Below are positions 8,405 to 17,723 of a DNA stretch of 46,032 bases, piece by piece. How positions within the stretch are numbered: the first letter of the stretch is position 1; the number at the start of each line of letters is the position of its first letter. The DNA is from Actinomycetospora straminea (GTDB lineage: Bacteria; Actinomycetota; Actinomycetes; Mycobacteriales; Pseudonocardiaceae). The notes beneath the pieces were generated by a model. The model was not told where the DNA came from. It saw only the letters and a list, made by a program, of their open reading frames with translations, and ran no database searches. The stretch covers positions 48,301 to 94,332 of the forward strand of contig NZ_JAQZAN010000026.1 of the NCBI RefSeq assembly GCF_028737255.1, written 5' to 3'. A program made the translations under genes and the position numbers.

Positions 8405-9508
8405 GTGCCGCTCTACCCGCTCTACGCGCTGCTCTTCGCCGACCACGGCCTGTCCGACGCGGCGATCTCCGCGCTGTTCGCCCTGTGGTCGGTGACCACG
8501 CTGGTCCTCGAGGTGCCCTCGGGCGCGTGGGCCGACGTCACCTCGCGCCGCCGGATGCTCGCGGCGTCCGGGGCGCTGTCGGCCGCGGCCTTCGCGCTGT
8601 GGGTGCTGGCGCCGGGCGCGCCGGTGTTCGCGCTCGGGTTCGTGCTCTGGGGCGTGGGGACGGCGCTGGCCTCGGGCACGCTCGAGGCCCTGGCGTACGA
8701 CGCCCTCGCGCGGTGGGACGCGACCGACCGCTACGCGACGCTCATGGGCCGCGCCCGCGCCGGCTACCTCGGCGCGACCCTCGCCGCGACCGCCCTCGCC
8801 GCGCCGCTCGTGGCGCTCGGTGGGTACGTGCTGTGCGGGCTCGTCGGGGCCGGCGCGACGCTGCTCTCGGCGGCGCTCGCGCTGACGCTGCCCGAGGAGG
8901 CGCGCGGACCACGGGAGCGGGCCGCGACGCGGTCGGCGCTCGTCGAGTGGTGGGCGATGTTGCGCGACGGGGCGGGCGAGGTGGCCCGGATCGCGCTGCT
9001 GCGCCGGGCCGTCGTCCTCACCGCCCTGCTCACCGGGCTCATGGCGTTCGACGAGTACCTGCCCCTGCTCGCCGCCGACCACGGCGCGTCGCCGGCGACG
9101 ACGGCGCTCGCGCTGACCGCGGTCGGCGTCGCCGAGACGGCCTGCGCCGCGCTGGCCGGCCGCGTCGCGCGGGCCCGCGGGCCGGTGCTCGGGGCGCTGC
9201 TGGCCGGCGCCGCGATCGCCGTCGGCGCCGGCGCCCTGCTGCCGCTCGGGCCCGGGTTCGCGCTCATCGCCGCGGGCTGGGGCGTGCTGCAGCTGCTGCT
9301 CGTCGTCGTCGAGACCCGGGTGCAGGACGCGGTGGTCGGCGACGCCCGCGCGACCGTCACCTCGATGGCCGGGCTCGGCTCGGAGGCCGTGGGGCTCGGG
9401 GTGCTCGTCGTCGTCGGCACCGGCTCGGTGTGGGTCGCGCTCCCGGTGCTCATCGCCGGGCTGACGGTCCCGTTGCTGGTCCTGGCGGTGGTCGTGTCCC
9501 GGCAGTGA
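8405..9508 (+). CDS. MFS transporter, 5' end uncertain or disrupted
   Basis: A twelve-helix-type major facilitator: motif A-like GAWADVTSRRRMLA after helix 2, repeated hydrophobic helices, and a second half starting near AVVLTALLTGLMAFDEYLPLL. The usual length is about 400 residues; from the only start available, GTG at 8405, it is 367. Coding similarity clearly extends upstream of that codon: the frame reads GFGARVVAVEALGQAVPLYPLY, i.e. GTG 8405 lies inside helix 1. Further upstream a good start (GTG 8300) is in the same frame but is followed by TGA at 8324-8326. The gene may therefore be a recent pseudogene, or start inefficiently at 8405. Substrate unknown. Confidence 0.7.
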   Translation: MPLYPLYALLFADHGLSDAAISALFALWSVTTLVLEVPSGAWADVTSRRRMLAASGALSAAAFALWVLAPGAPVFALGFVLWGVGTALASGTLEALAYDALARWDATDRYATLMGRARAGYLGATLAATALAAPLVALGGYVLCGLVGAGATLLSAALALTLPEEARGPRERAATRSALVEWWAMLRDGAGEVARIALLRRAVVLTALLTGLMAFDEYLPLLAADHGASPATTALALTAVGVAETACAALAGRVARARGPVLGALLAGAAIAVGAGALLPLGPGFALIAAGWGVLQLLLVVVETRVQDAVVGDARATVTSMAGLGSEAVGLGVLVVVGTGSVWVALPVLIAGLTVPLLVLAVVVSRQ

Positions 9509-9537
9509 CCGTCCGGGTCTGGTCGGACCCGGACGGT
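9508..9537 (+). terminator. Hairpin terminator after the MFS gene
   Basis: Inverted repeat with 12-base arms (accgtccgggtc / gacccggacggt) and a 6-base loop, beginning at the last base of the MFS stop codon. There is no T-tract, as is usual in high-GC actinobacteria. Confidence 0.75.
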
Positions 9538-9583
9538 TGCTGCCATATTCGTCACGTCACGAACCCGACGAAGGGAACGGACC

Positions 9584-10012
9584 ATGCGCATCGCGGACCT
9601 GCTCGCACGGAAGGGGACCGCGGTGCTGACGGTCCCGCCCGACGCCCCGGTCACCGACCTGCTCGCGGCGCTCGCGGACCACAACGTCGGCGCCGCCGTC
9701 GTCTGCGAGGGCGACCGGCTGGCGGGGATCGTGTCCGAGCGCGACGTGGTGCGTCACCTGCACCGACGCGGCGCCGAGCTCCTCGACGAGCCCGTCCGGG
9801 AGATCATGACGACGGTCGTCGCCACCTGCCGCGGCAGCGACGACGTGCAGACCCTGAGCCGCACCATGACCGAGCGGCGCATCCGGCACGTGCCCGTCGT
9901 CGACGACGCCGACCGGCTCGCCGGCATCGTCAGCATCGGCGACGTCGTCAAGAGCCGGATCGACCAGCTCGAGGAGCACCGCAGCCAGCTGGAGGCCTAC
10001 ATCTCGGGCTGA
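9584..10012 (+). CDS. CBS-pair domain protein
   Basis: A 142-residue protein made almost entirely of two CBS motifs (Bateman module). The first runs about residues 8-65 (AVLTVPPDAPVTDLLAALADHNVGAAVV ... GIVSERDVVRHL) and the second about 73-130 (TTVVATCRGSDDVQTLSRTMTERRIRHVPVVD ... GIVSIGDVVKSRI). Such stand-alone pairs bind adenine nucleotides or SAM and regulate partners. ATG at 9584 follows GAAGGGAACGGACC. It is flanked by the MFS terminator upstream and an aldo/keto reductase 44 bases downstream. Partner unknown. Confidence 0.93.
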   Translation: MRIADLLARKGTAVLTVPPDAPVTDLLAALADHNVGAAVVCEGDRLAGIVSERDVVRHLHRRGAELLDEPVREIMTTVVATCRGSDDVQTLSRTMTERRIRHVPVVDDADRLAGIVSIGDVVKSRIDQLEEHRSQLEAYISG

Positions 10013-10056
10013 CGCGTCACCGTTCCGGGTCACGCGGTCGCGGGTACGCGGCCGAC

Positions 10057-11031
10057 ATGGACATGACCAGGTTGGGCAAGACCGAGCTGCAGGTGTCGCG
10101 GATCGCGTTCGGGACCTGGCAGGTCTCGGGCGAGTGGGGTTCCTACGACGCCGAGCAGGCGCAACGGGCGATCCGCCACGCCCTGGACCTCGGCGTCAAC
10201 TTCTTCGACACCGCCCAGGCCTACGGGTTCGGGCAGGCCGAGGAGGTGCTCGCGAATGCGCTGCGCAGCGAGCTGGACCGCGACCGGGACTCGGTGGTGA
10301 TCGCCACCAAGGGCGGCATCAACCCGGGCAGCGACAAGCCGCGCGACTCGAGCCGCGAGTACCTGCGCTCGGGCGTGGAGTCGTCGCTCAAGGCCATGAA
10401 GATCGACCACATCGACCTCTACCAGGTGCACTGGCCGGACACCGACACACCGTTCGAGGACACCGCGGGCTACCTGCAGGAGCTCGTCGACGAGGGCAAG
10501 ATCCGCCACGTCGGGGTGTCGAACTTCGACCAGGACCAGATGGCCGCGTTCGACCGCCGTCGGCCCGTCGAGACGCTCCAGCCGCCGTACCACCTGTTCC
10601 GCCGGCACATCGAGGACGGCGTGCTGCCCTACGTGCGCGAGAACGACATCGGGACGCTGGTCTACAGCCCGCTCGGGTCGGGGCTGCTGACCGGCACGAT
10701 GACCACCGACACCACGTTCGAGGACTCGGACTGGCGCTCGCAGGCCTCCGCGTTCACCGGCGAGCAGTTCCGGCAGAACCTCGAGGTCGTCGAGCGGCTG
10801 ACGTCGTTCGCGGCGGACAAGGGCTGCGAGGTCTCGCAGCTCGCGATCGCGTGGGTGCTCGCCCAGGACGGCATCGACGTGGCGATCGTCGGGGCCCGCT
10901 CGGACAGGAACATCGAGCGCTCGCTCGCCGCGGTGGACGTCCGCCTGTCGCCGGACGACCTCGCCGAGATCGAGCGGATCACCGCCGACGGCGTGCAGGT
11001 CAGCGGCGCCTCGCCCGAGGGCATCGCGTAG
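10057..11031 (+). CDS. Aldo/keto reductase
   Basis: A 324-residue NADPH-dependent oxidoreductase of the AKR barrel fold. The catalytic tetrad is visible: D51 and Y56 in FFDTAQAYGFGQAE, K85 in ATKGG and H125 in LYQVHWPD. Cofactor-binding segments near the C-terminus are AIVGARSDRNIERSLAA. MTRLGKTELQVSRIAFGTW at the start is the usual N-terminus of the AKR families near YghZ and general stress protein 69. ATG at 10057 or, six bases later, 10063 are both acceptable. It follows the CBS gene on the same strand. Substrate unknown. Confidence 0.92.
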   Translation: MDMTRLGKTELQVSRIAFGTWQVSGEWGSYDAEQAQRAIRHALDLGVNFFDTAQAYGFGQAEEVLANALRSELDRDRDSVVIATKGGINPGSDKPRDSSREYLRSGVESSLKAMKIDHIDLYQVHWPDTDTPFEDTAGYLQELVDEGKIRHVGVSNFDQDQMAAFDRRRPVETLQPPYHLFRRHIEDGVLPYVRENDIGTLVYSPLGSGLLTGTMTTDTTFEDSDWRSQASAFTGEQFRQNLEVVERLTSFAADKGCEVSQLAIAWVLAQDGIDVAIVGARSDRNIERSLAAVDVRLSPDDLAEIERITADGVQVSGASPEGIA

Positions 11032-11119
11032 CCGGACGGACACGCTTCGTGGTCCTTGTCCAGGATCACGGAGTCCCACTACGGTACGTCGGGTCCTCCT
11101 CACCGATGAAGGAGTCCCG

Positions 11120-11503
11120 ATGACCGCGTCCACCGCCACCACCGTCACCAACCTCGGCGTCGCCATGTTCGCCGTCGCCGACCAGGACGCCGCGATCGCC
11201 TTCTACACCGAGAAGCTCGGGTGGGAGCTGCGCGGCGACACCCGGTTCGGCGAGGCCGGAGAGAACCGCTGGGTCGAGGTCGCCCCGCCGGGCTCCACGG
11301 CACGGCTCGCGCTGAACCCGCCGATGGGCGGGGAGCCCGGCGGGGGCGGCATCGGCGTCGAGACCCCGGACGTGCGGGCCGAGCACGCCCGCCTGCGGGA
11401 GCTCGGCGTCGAGGTCGACGACGTCATGGACGCCCCGGGGGCCCCGGTGCTGTTCATGATGCGCGACCCCGACGGCAACAACATCGCCGTCGTCCAGGTC
11501 TAG
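11120..11503 (+). CDS. VOC-family (glyoxalase/bleomycin-resistance) protein
   Basis: A 127-residue single vicinal-oxygen-chelate module: the opening NLGVAMFAVADQDAAIAFYTEKLGWEL, a middle RWVEVAPPGSTARLAL strand and the closing MMRDPDGNNIAVVQV are characteristic. Substrate class is not deducible; relatives include glyoxalases, dioxygenases and antibiotic-binding proteins. ATG at 11120 follows GAAGGAG. The stop codon overlaps by three bases (on opposite strands) the stop of the convergent glycosyltransferase gene, leaving no room for a separate terminator. Confidence 0.9.
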   Translation: MTASTATTVTNLGVAMFAVADQDAAIAFYTEKLGWELRGDTRFGEAGENRWVEVAPPGSTARLALNPPMGGEPGGGGIGVETPDVRAEHARLRELGVEVDDVMDAPGAPVLFMMRDPDGNNIAVVQV

Positions 11504-12669
11504 GTGTCAGCGAGCTCCGACTCCACGACGTCGGCGGCGGCCCGTGCCCCGCCCCCGCGGCGAACCAGGTCGCGCTGTTCGGCGAGCCGCGCCGCGACCT
11601 CCGGCGTCGACGTGAGCGCGAGCAGTGCCGCGCGCAGCGTCTCGGGCATCGCCTCCTCCGCCGGCACCGTGCGGGCCACGCCCGCCGCCTCGAGCAGGGC
11701 GGCGTTGCCGAACTGGTCGACCGCCTGCGGGATGGGGATCATCGGCACGCCCTGGTAGAGACCCTCGGCGCAGCCGCCCATCCCGGCGTGGGTGACGAAC
11801 GCGCTCGCCCGTCCGAGCACGCCGAGCTGCGGCACCCACCGGTGGGCGCTGACGTGCTCGGGCAGCTCGCCGAGCGCCGCGAGGTCGACGTGCGGGCCGA
11901 CGACCAGCACGACCTCCCAGCCCAGCGGGGCGAACGCCTCCGCGCAGGCCCGGAACAGGTCGGGGTGGTCGTGGTACGCCGACCCGAACGACACGAGCAC
12001 CAGCGGCCGGTCCGACGCCGGCCACTGCTCCTGCGCCGCCCGCCGGTCGAGGTCGGGCCCGACGAAGGTGTAGACGGTCGGGTCGACCTTGTCCGCGTGC
12101 GGCTGCAGTGCCCGCGGGATCTCGACGATCGACCGGCGCGGGCGGCCCACGAACTGCTCGGGGTCGTCGTCGATGCCGTGCTCGGCGAGCCACGCCGTGA
12201 ACCGCGCGAGGTAGGCCCGGTACCCGGGCTCCTGCCGGAACGCCAGGTCGTCGGCGAGGTCGGACTCGAAGCCCTCCCACGCGACCATCGCGGGCGAGAG
12301 CTGGATCGCCGGGATGCCCCAGCGGCGGGCGAGGACGAGCGCGGGGTAGCCGCCGATGTCGTGGAGGGCGATGTCCGGGACGTCGTCAGCCAGCGCCGCC
12401 TCGATCTGCGGCAGCGCGTGCACCGCCTCGTCGAGGAACAGCGCCGTGCCCTCGACCGGGTCGGACGGCCACTGCTCGCCGCGGCCCTGGTCGGGCAGCA
12501 CCGAGGTGTGGACCAGCGGCGTCGCCCCGGTCGCGGCGACCATCGCGGCGAACGACGCGGGGATCGCGTACGTGACCCGGTGGCCGCGCGCGACGAGCTC
12601 GGCGACGACGGGCAGGTGGGGGTGGGTGTGGCCGTGCGCAGCGACGCCGACCACGAGGACGTGGGCCAT
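11500..12669 (-). CDS. Macrolide-type glycosyltransferase (GT1, MGT family)
   Basis: A 389-residue GT-B fold enzyme of the UDP-sugar-dependent family that includes OleD and Mgt, which glucosylate and inactivate macrolides. The N-terminal Rossmann domain starts HVLVVGVAAHGHTHPHLPVVAEL, with the catalytic-type histidine in the HGHTHP segment. The C-terminal donor domain has VLVSFGSAYHDHPDLFRACAEAF, then HRWVPQLGVLGRASAFVTHAGMGGCAEGLYQGVPMIPIPQAVDQFGNA, the nucleotide-sugar signature. ATG at 12669 with GGAGATCTCC upstream. A resistance role is plausible, but no macrolide biosynthesis genes are present. It may instead tailor another hydrophobic acceptor. Confidence 0.87.
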   Translation of the reverse strand: MAHVLVVGVAAHGHTHPHLPVVAELVARGHRVTYAIPASFAAMVAATGATPLVHTSVLPDQGRGEQWPSDPVEGTALFLDEAVHALPQIEAALADDVPDIALHDIGGYPALVLARRWGIPAIQLSPAMVAWEGFESDLADDLAFRQEPGYRAYLARFTAWLAEHGIDDDPEQFVGRPRRSIVEIPRALQPHADKVDPTVYTFVGPDLDRRAAQEQWPASDRPLVLVSFGSAYHDHPDLFRACAEAFAPLGWEVVLVVGPHVDLAALGELPEHVSAHRWVPQLGVLGRASAFVTHAGMGGCAEGLYQGVPMIPIPQAVDQFGNAALLEAAGVARTVPAEEAMPETLRAALLALTSTPEVAARLAEQRDLVRRGGGARAAADVVESELADT

Positions 12670-12707
12670 GGAGATCTCCGGAGACGGAGGGGACGAGGGC
12701 AGTGGCG

Positions 12708-12736
12708 GGCACCGCCGGAGGTCGTCCGGCGGTGCC
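12708..12736. promoter_or_regulatory. Hairpin upstream of the glycosyltransferase gene
   Basis: Perfect 12-base stem (ggcaccgccgga / tccggcggtgcc) with a 5-base loop, ending about 40 bases before the glycosyltransferase ATG on the minus strand. In the transcript it would lie in the 5' leader, so it could be an attenuator. It could equally be a terminator for the Dabb gene upstream. Confidence 0.5.
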
Positions 12737-12852
12737 GCCGGGCGGGCTCTCGTCAGCCGTCGATCTGCTGGATCACGACGAGGACGCTAGGAGCCTCGGC
12801 GGCGCGGGGCCACCGAGTTTCCCGGTGATCGACGTACCGATACGGACGTCGA

Positions 12853-12879
12853 GTGTCAGCGACGGCACTTCGCTGACAC
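12853..12879 (-). terminator. Hairpin after the Dabb gene (end of ABC operon)
   Basis: Perfect 10-base arms (gtgtcagcga / tcgctgacac) around a 7-base loop, starting eight bases downstream of the Dabb stop. It would end the five-gene sugar ABC transcript. The CGCTGACAC half also occurs in the dispersed 47-bp repeat, so this may be a diverged relative. Confidence 0.65.
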
Positions 12880-12886
12880 GCGCGCC

Positions 12887-13192
12887 TCAGTCGGGCAGGG
12901 CGAACTGGATGCGCTCGATGGACTCGGCGATCGGGGCGAAGAGCTCGCGCCGGATGCGGTTGTGCTCGGGGTCGGCGTCGTAGGCGCGGTAGGCGTCCTC
13001 GTCGACGAAGTCCGCGGTCAGCGCGAAGTGCGCGTTGCCCTCGCGCAGGCCCCGGTCCTGGCCGCCGACCAGCCGGAAGTCCACGCCCTCGACCGTCAGG
13101 TCGCGCAGGGACTGGATCGCGGCCTCGACCTGCTCCGCCGGCACGCCCGCGCGCACCCGGCCCACCACCACGTTGCGGATCACGTCCGCCAT
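12887..13192 (-). CDS. Dabb-family (stress-responsive alpha/beta barrel) protein
   Basis: A 101-residue protein with the dimeric alpha/beta barrel pattern: IRNVVVGRVRAGVPAEQVEAAIQSLRDL, then the GREGNAHFAL-type strand, VDEDAYRAYDADPEHNRI and the closing IERIQFALPD. It starts 6 bases after the ABC ATPase stop and is the last gene of the transporter operon. Dabb proteins include stress proteins and a few cyclases or decarboxylases; the role here is unknown. Its linkage to a sugar importer suggests an accessory metabolic step, which is inference. Confidence 0.85.
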   Translation of the reverse strand: MADVIRNVVVGRVRAGVPAEQVEAAIQSLRDLTVEGVDFRLVGGQDRGLREGNAHFALTADFVDEDAYRAYDADPEHNRIRRELFAPIAESIERIQFALPD

Positions 13193-13198
13193 CCTGCG

Positions 13199-14290
<1,092 letters not shown>

Positions 14291-14302
14291 CGCTGTAGCT
14301 CC

Positions 14303-15184
14303 CTACTTGACCGCGCCGAACGACAGGCCCTGCACCAGCTTGTTCTGCGCCACCCAGCCCGCGAGGATCACGGGCAGCGCGGCCAGGGTCGCCGCCGCGG
14401 AGAGCTGGGCCCAGTACAGGCCCTCCGAGGTGATGAACCCGACCAGGAAGACCGGCATGGTGCCGGCGTTGGCCGCGGTCAGGTTGACCGCGAAGAAGAA
14501 CTCGTTCCACGCGAAGATCACGCAGATCAGCGCCGTGGCGAAGATGCCCGGCGAGATGATCGGCAGCACGATCTCGCGCAGCGTGCGCCACAGCGGGGCG
14601 CCGTCGATGCTCGCCTGCTCGAGCAGCTCGCCCGGCACCTCCAGGAAGAACGAGCGCATCATCCACACCGCGATCGGCAGGTTCATCCCGGTGTAGAGGA
14701 CGACCAGCGTCCAGATGTTGTCGAGCATGCCGATCTGGTTGACCACGACGTAGATCGGCACGATCACCGCGACCACCGGCAGCATCTTCGTGGAGATGAA
14801 GAAGAACAGGACGTCCTGGGTCTTCTTCACCGGGCGCAGCGAGACCGCGAACGCGGCCGGGATCCCCAGCAGCAGCACGAGCAGCGTGGAGAACACCGTG
14901 GCGATCAGGGAGTTCACCAGGTACGGGCCGACGCCGGCGGAGAAGACACCCTCGTACTGCTCCAGCGTCGGCTCGAAGATGATCTTCGGCGTCGTGGTGT
15001 AGGCGTCGGTCTCCTGCTTGAACGAGGTCAGGACCATCCAGAAGACCGGGAAGAAGAACGCGATGCCCACGACCCAGGCGATGACGCCCAGCCAGACGTT
15101 GGCGGCGCTGCGCTTCTGACGACGGGGCTCGGGCGGCGCCGCGGGCTCCTGCGTGTCGGGCGGAGTGCTCGTCGTGATCGCCAT
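14303..15184 (-). CDS. Carbohydrate ABC transporter permease (MalG type)
   Basis: A 293-residue inner-membrane permease with six predicted helices, starting after a 28-residue Pro/Arg-rich cytosolic N-terminus. The ATPase-docking EAA loop is EQASIDGAPLWRTLREIVLPIISPGI. The periplasmic-side segment KQETDAYTTTPKIIFEPTLEQYEGVF is characteristic of this subunit in polyol and disaccharide importers. Its ATG overlaps the TGA of the partner permease by one base (TGATG). With the partner it forms the translocation pore for a sugar or polyol. Confidence 0.93.
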   Translation of the reverse strand: MAITTSTPPDTQEPAAPPEPRRQKRSAANVWLGVIAWVVGIAFFFPVFWMVLTSFKQETDAYTTTPKIIFEPTLEQYEGVFSAGVGPYLVNSLIATVFSTLLVLLLGIPAAFAVSLRPVKKTQDVLFFFISTKMLPVVAVIVPIYVVVNQIGMLDNIWTLVVLYTGMNLPIAVWMMRSFFLEVPGELLEQASIDGAPLWRTLREIVLPIISPGIFATALICVIFAWNEFFFAVNLTAANAGTMPVFLVGFITSEGLYWAQLSAAATLAALPVILAGWVAQNKLVQGLSFGAVK

Positions 15185-16128
15185 CAGGCCGCCTCCTGCT
15201 CTCCACTGAACGACTTGAAGATCAGGCGCAGCGCGAAGTTCGCGGCGATGAGGGTCAGGATCACCACGACCACGCCCATCGCCGCCGACTGGCCGATGTC
15301 GAAGCCCAGGAACGCCCGCTGGTAGATGTAGAAGGGCAGGTTCGCGCTGGCCACGCCCGGACCGCCCTGGGTCATCATGTAGACCTGGTCGAAGATGTTG
15401 ACCAGGTAGATCGTGCCGAGCACGACGCCGAGCTCGATGAAGCGGCGCAGGTGCGGCAGCGTCAGCTCGCGGAACGTCGACCATGCGCTCGCCCCGTCGA
15501 CCCGGGCCGCCTCCAGCTGGTCGGTCGGCATGCTCTGCAGGCCCGCGAGCAGCAGCAGCATCATGAACGGCGTCCACTGCCAGATCAGGGCGGCCATCAC
15601 CGAGGCCAGCGGGTAGTTGCTGATCCACTCCGTGCCCGAGCCACCGAACGGCGTCAGCACGAAGTTGATCAGGCCCAGCGTCGGGTCGAGCAGCACCGTC
15701 TTCCACAGCAGCGCCGCCGCGACCGGCGTGATGAGGAACGGCGTGATGAGCAGCGTGCGCACCACACCGCGCCCGGCGAACTGCCGGTTGAGCAGCAGCG
15801 CCAGCAGCAGGCCGAGGACCACCGCGATCAGCACCGAGCCGAGCGTCATGATCACGGTGTTGAGCGCGACCGTCCGGAACTGGCTGTCGGCGAAGACGTC
15901 GCCGTAGTTCGCGAACCAGACGAACTCCTGCGACCCCGGCCGGACCAGGTTCCACGACTGCAGCGAGTAGTAGAGCGTCAGGATGAACGGGATCTGCGTG
16001 ACGATGATCGTGAAGACCAGCGCCGGGAGCAGCGGGGCGCGGCGCCGCCATCCCTCGGCCCGGTCGACCATCGGCGTGCCGCCGGTGCTCTCCGGTGCGG
16101 CGGTCGGACGTTCCGTCGTGGTGGTCAT
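15184..16128 (-). CDS. Carbohydrate ABC transporter permease (MalF/UgpA type)
   Basis: A 314-residue membrane permease: a cytosolic N-terminus of about 35 residues (MTTTTERPTAAPEST...), then six helices beginning PLLPALVFTIIVTQIPFILTLYYSL. The EAA loop is EAARVDGASAWSTFRELTLPHLRRF, and the late GGPGVASANLPFYIYQRAF segment is typical of the sorbitol/mannitol-like subgroup. Its ATG overlaps the stop of the binding-protein gene (ATGA), and its own stop overlaps the next permease start, so the three genes are translationally coupled. Confidence 0.93.
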   Translation of the reverse strand: MTTTTERPTAAPESTGGTPMVDRAEGWRRRAPLLPALVFTIIVTQIPFILTLYYSLQSWNLVRPGSQEFVWFANYGDVFADSQFRTVALNTVIMTLGSVLIAVVLGLLLALLLNRQFAGRGVVRTLLITPFLITPVAAALLWKTVLLDPTLGLINFVLTPFGGSGTEWISNYPLASVMAALIWQWTPFMMLLLLAGLQSMPTDQLEAARVDGASAWSTFRELTLPHLRRFIELGVVLGTIYLVNIFDQVYMMTQGGPGVASANLPFYIYQRAFLGFDIGQSAAMGVVVVILTLIAANFALRLIFKSFSGEQEAA

Positions 16129-17501
16129 CGCTGGTAGCTCTCCCCCACCGTCTCCGCGTAGTTCTGCGACTGCTCCAGGGCCTCGTCCACCGTGATCTGG
16201 CCGGCGATCGCGGCGCTGACCTGCTGGCTGACGCGGGTGCCGAGGTCCTGGAACTCCGGGATCCGGACGAACTGCACGCCCTGGTACGGCACCGGCTGCA
16301 CGGTCGGCTGCTGGGGGTTCGCCCGCTGCAGGCCGTCGAGGATGAGCGGCGCGTAGGCGTTCGCCACCTGCTGGTACTGCGGGATCTGGTAGGTCGACTG
16401 GCGGGAGCCGGGCGGGATCGAGGTCCAACCGATGTCGGGGTCGTTGCCGGCCCGCTGGATGTACTCCCGGTCGGTCATCCAGGACATGAACCGCCAGGCG
16501 GCGTCCTTGCGCGGGGAGGTCTGCGGGATGGCCAGCGACCAGGTGTAGAGCCAGCCGGACGACGGGGTGGCGACGACGGGCGCCGGCGCGTAGCCGATGC
16601 GGCCCGCGACCGTCGACTCCGCCGGGTCCTCGACGGTGCCCGCGGCCGACGTCGCGTCGTACCACATGGCGACCTGGCCCTGGCCGAACTGCGTCGCGCA
16701 CTCGGAGAACCCGGACTGCGAGGCGCCGGGCTGGCCGTGCTGGCGGACGAGGTCGACGTAGAACTGCACCGCGTTGCGGACCTCGGGCGACGTCAGCTGC
16801 GCGCGCCACTGCGGGTCGTACCAGCGGCCGCCGAAGGTGTTGATGACGGTGTCGAGCGGGGCCATGACCTCGCCCCAGCCGGGCTTGCCGCGCAGGCAGA
16901 TGCCGCGCTGGCGACCCTCGCCCTGGTCGAGGCGGGCGGCGAACTCGGCGATCTGCGGCCACGTCGGCTGCGCGGGCATCTGGATGCCGGCCTGCTCGAA
17001 GAGGTCGCGGCGGTACATGAGGAACGACGACTCGCCGTAGAAGGGCACCGAGTACATCCGGCCCTCGTAGGACAGCGAGTCGCGGACGGTGGGGATGAAG
17101 TCGGCCCGGTCGTAGCCCGGGGTGGCCGCCATGTAGGGCTCGAGGTCGGTCAGCCAGCCGTTCTGCGCCCACTGCGGCGTCTCGTAGTTCGAGACCATGA
17201 CGATGTCGAACTCGCCGCCGCCGGTCGCGACCGACGCGGTGATCTTGGCGCGGGCCTCGTTCTCGGACAGCGAGACGAAGCGCAACCGGATGCCGGGGTT
17301 CTCGGCCTCGAACTCCGGCGCGAGCGAGATCGCGTCCTCCATCTGCGGGTTGGACACGATCGCGACCGTGACGGTCTCGACGCCCTCCGCGCTGCCGAGC
17401 GCCCCGGCACCGGAGCACCCGGCCAGGAGCCCCAGGGTCGCGAGGACCGCTCCGAGGACCGCCGGGAGCCGGCCCCGTCGCCGTGCCACCGCGCCGTGCA
17501 T
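16125..17501 (-). CDS. Extracellular solute-binding lipoprotein for sugar/polyol uptake
   Basis: A 458-residue family 1 substrate-binding protein. The signal peptide has an Arg-rich N-region (VARRRGRLP), a hydrophobic core and the lipobox LLAGC with lipid-anchored C29. The mature part shows the periplasmic-binding fold: TVTVAIVSNPQMEDAISLAPEFEAENPGI, GEFDIVMVSNYETPQWAQNGWL and, in the second lobe, GQVAMWYDATSAAG. The pattern is closest to sorbitol/mannitol-type (SmoE-like) proteins, which fits the xylulokinase gene nearby. ATG at 17501. It is the first gene of the operon and diverges from lacI-type regulator DNA. Confidence 0.9.
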   Translation of the reverse strand: MHGAVARRRGRLPAVLGAVLATLGLLAGCSGAGALGSAEGVETVTVAIVSNPQMEDAISLAPEFEAENPGIRLRFVSLSENEARAKITASVATGGGEFDIVMVSNYETPQWAQNGWLTDLEPYMAATPGYDRADFIPTVRDSLSYEGRMYSVPFYGESSFLMYRRDLFEQAGIQMPAQPTWPQIAEFAARLDQGEGRQRGICLRGKPGWGEVMAPLDTVINTFGGRWYDPQWRAQLTSPEVRNAVQFYVDLVRQHGQPGASQSGFSECATQFGQGQVAMWYDATSAAGTVEDPAESTVAGRIGYAPAPVVATPSSGWLYTWSLAIPQTSPRKDAAWRFMSWMTDREYIQRAGNDPDIGWTSIPPGSRQSTYQIPQYQQVANAYAPLILDGLQRANPQQPTVQPVPYQGVQFVRIPEFQDLGTRVSQQVSAAIAGQITVDEALEQSQNYAETVGESYQR

Positions 17502-17600
17502 CCGCGCCTCCCGAGCCGCACTGGTGGAGCCTGGCCGCCGGCGACCGTGATGTGGGCCACGTGCGGTGTGGTGACCGTAAAGCTGCGCTCCGTGAGAGGC

Positions 17601-17608
17601 AAGCGCTT
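17601..17608. promoter_or_regulatory. Candidate LacI-family operator between transporter and regulator
   Basis: The palindrome AAGCGCTT sits in the 222-base gap between the divergent binding-protein and LacI genes, about 95 bases upstream of the transporter start. LacI-family sites are usually dyads with a central CG flanked by A-rich and T-rich halves (AAnCGnTT), which this matches exactly. It probably lets the regulator control the transporter and itself. Confidence 0.6.
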
Positions 17609-17723
17609 AACCCCTTCAGTTCGGGGTGGAGCGTCGAGGGTGCGCGCGGGGTACAACTAGCGCGCACGCGGTGGGAGGTCCGAGCGACGCCACCGGAGGA
17701 CGGGAGCCGGTCATGGTGACGTC

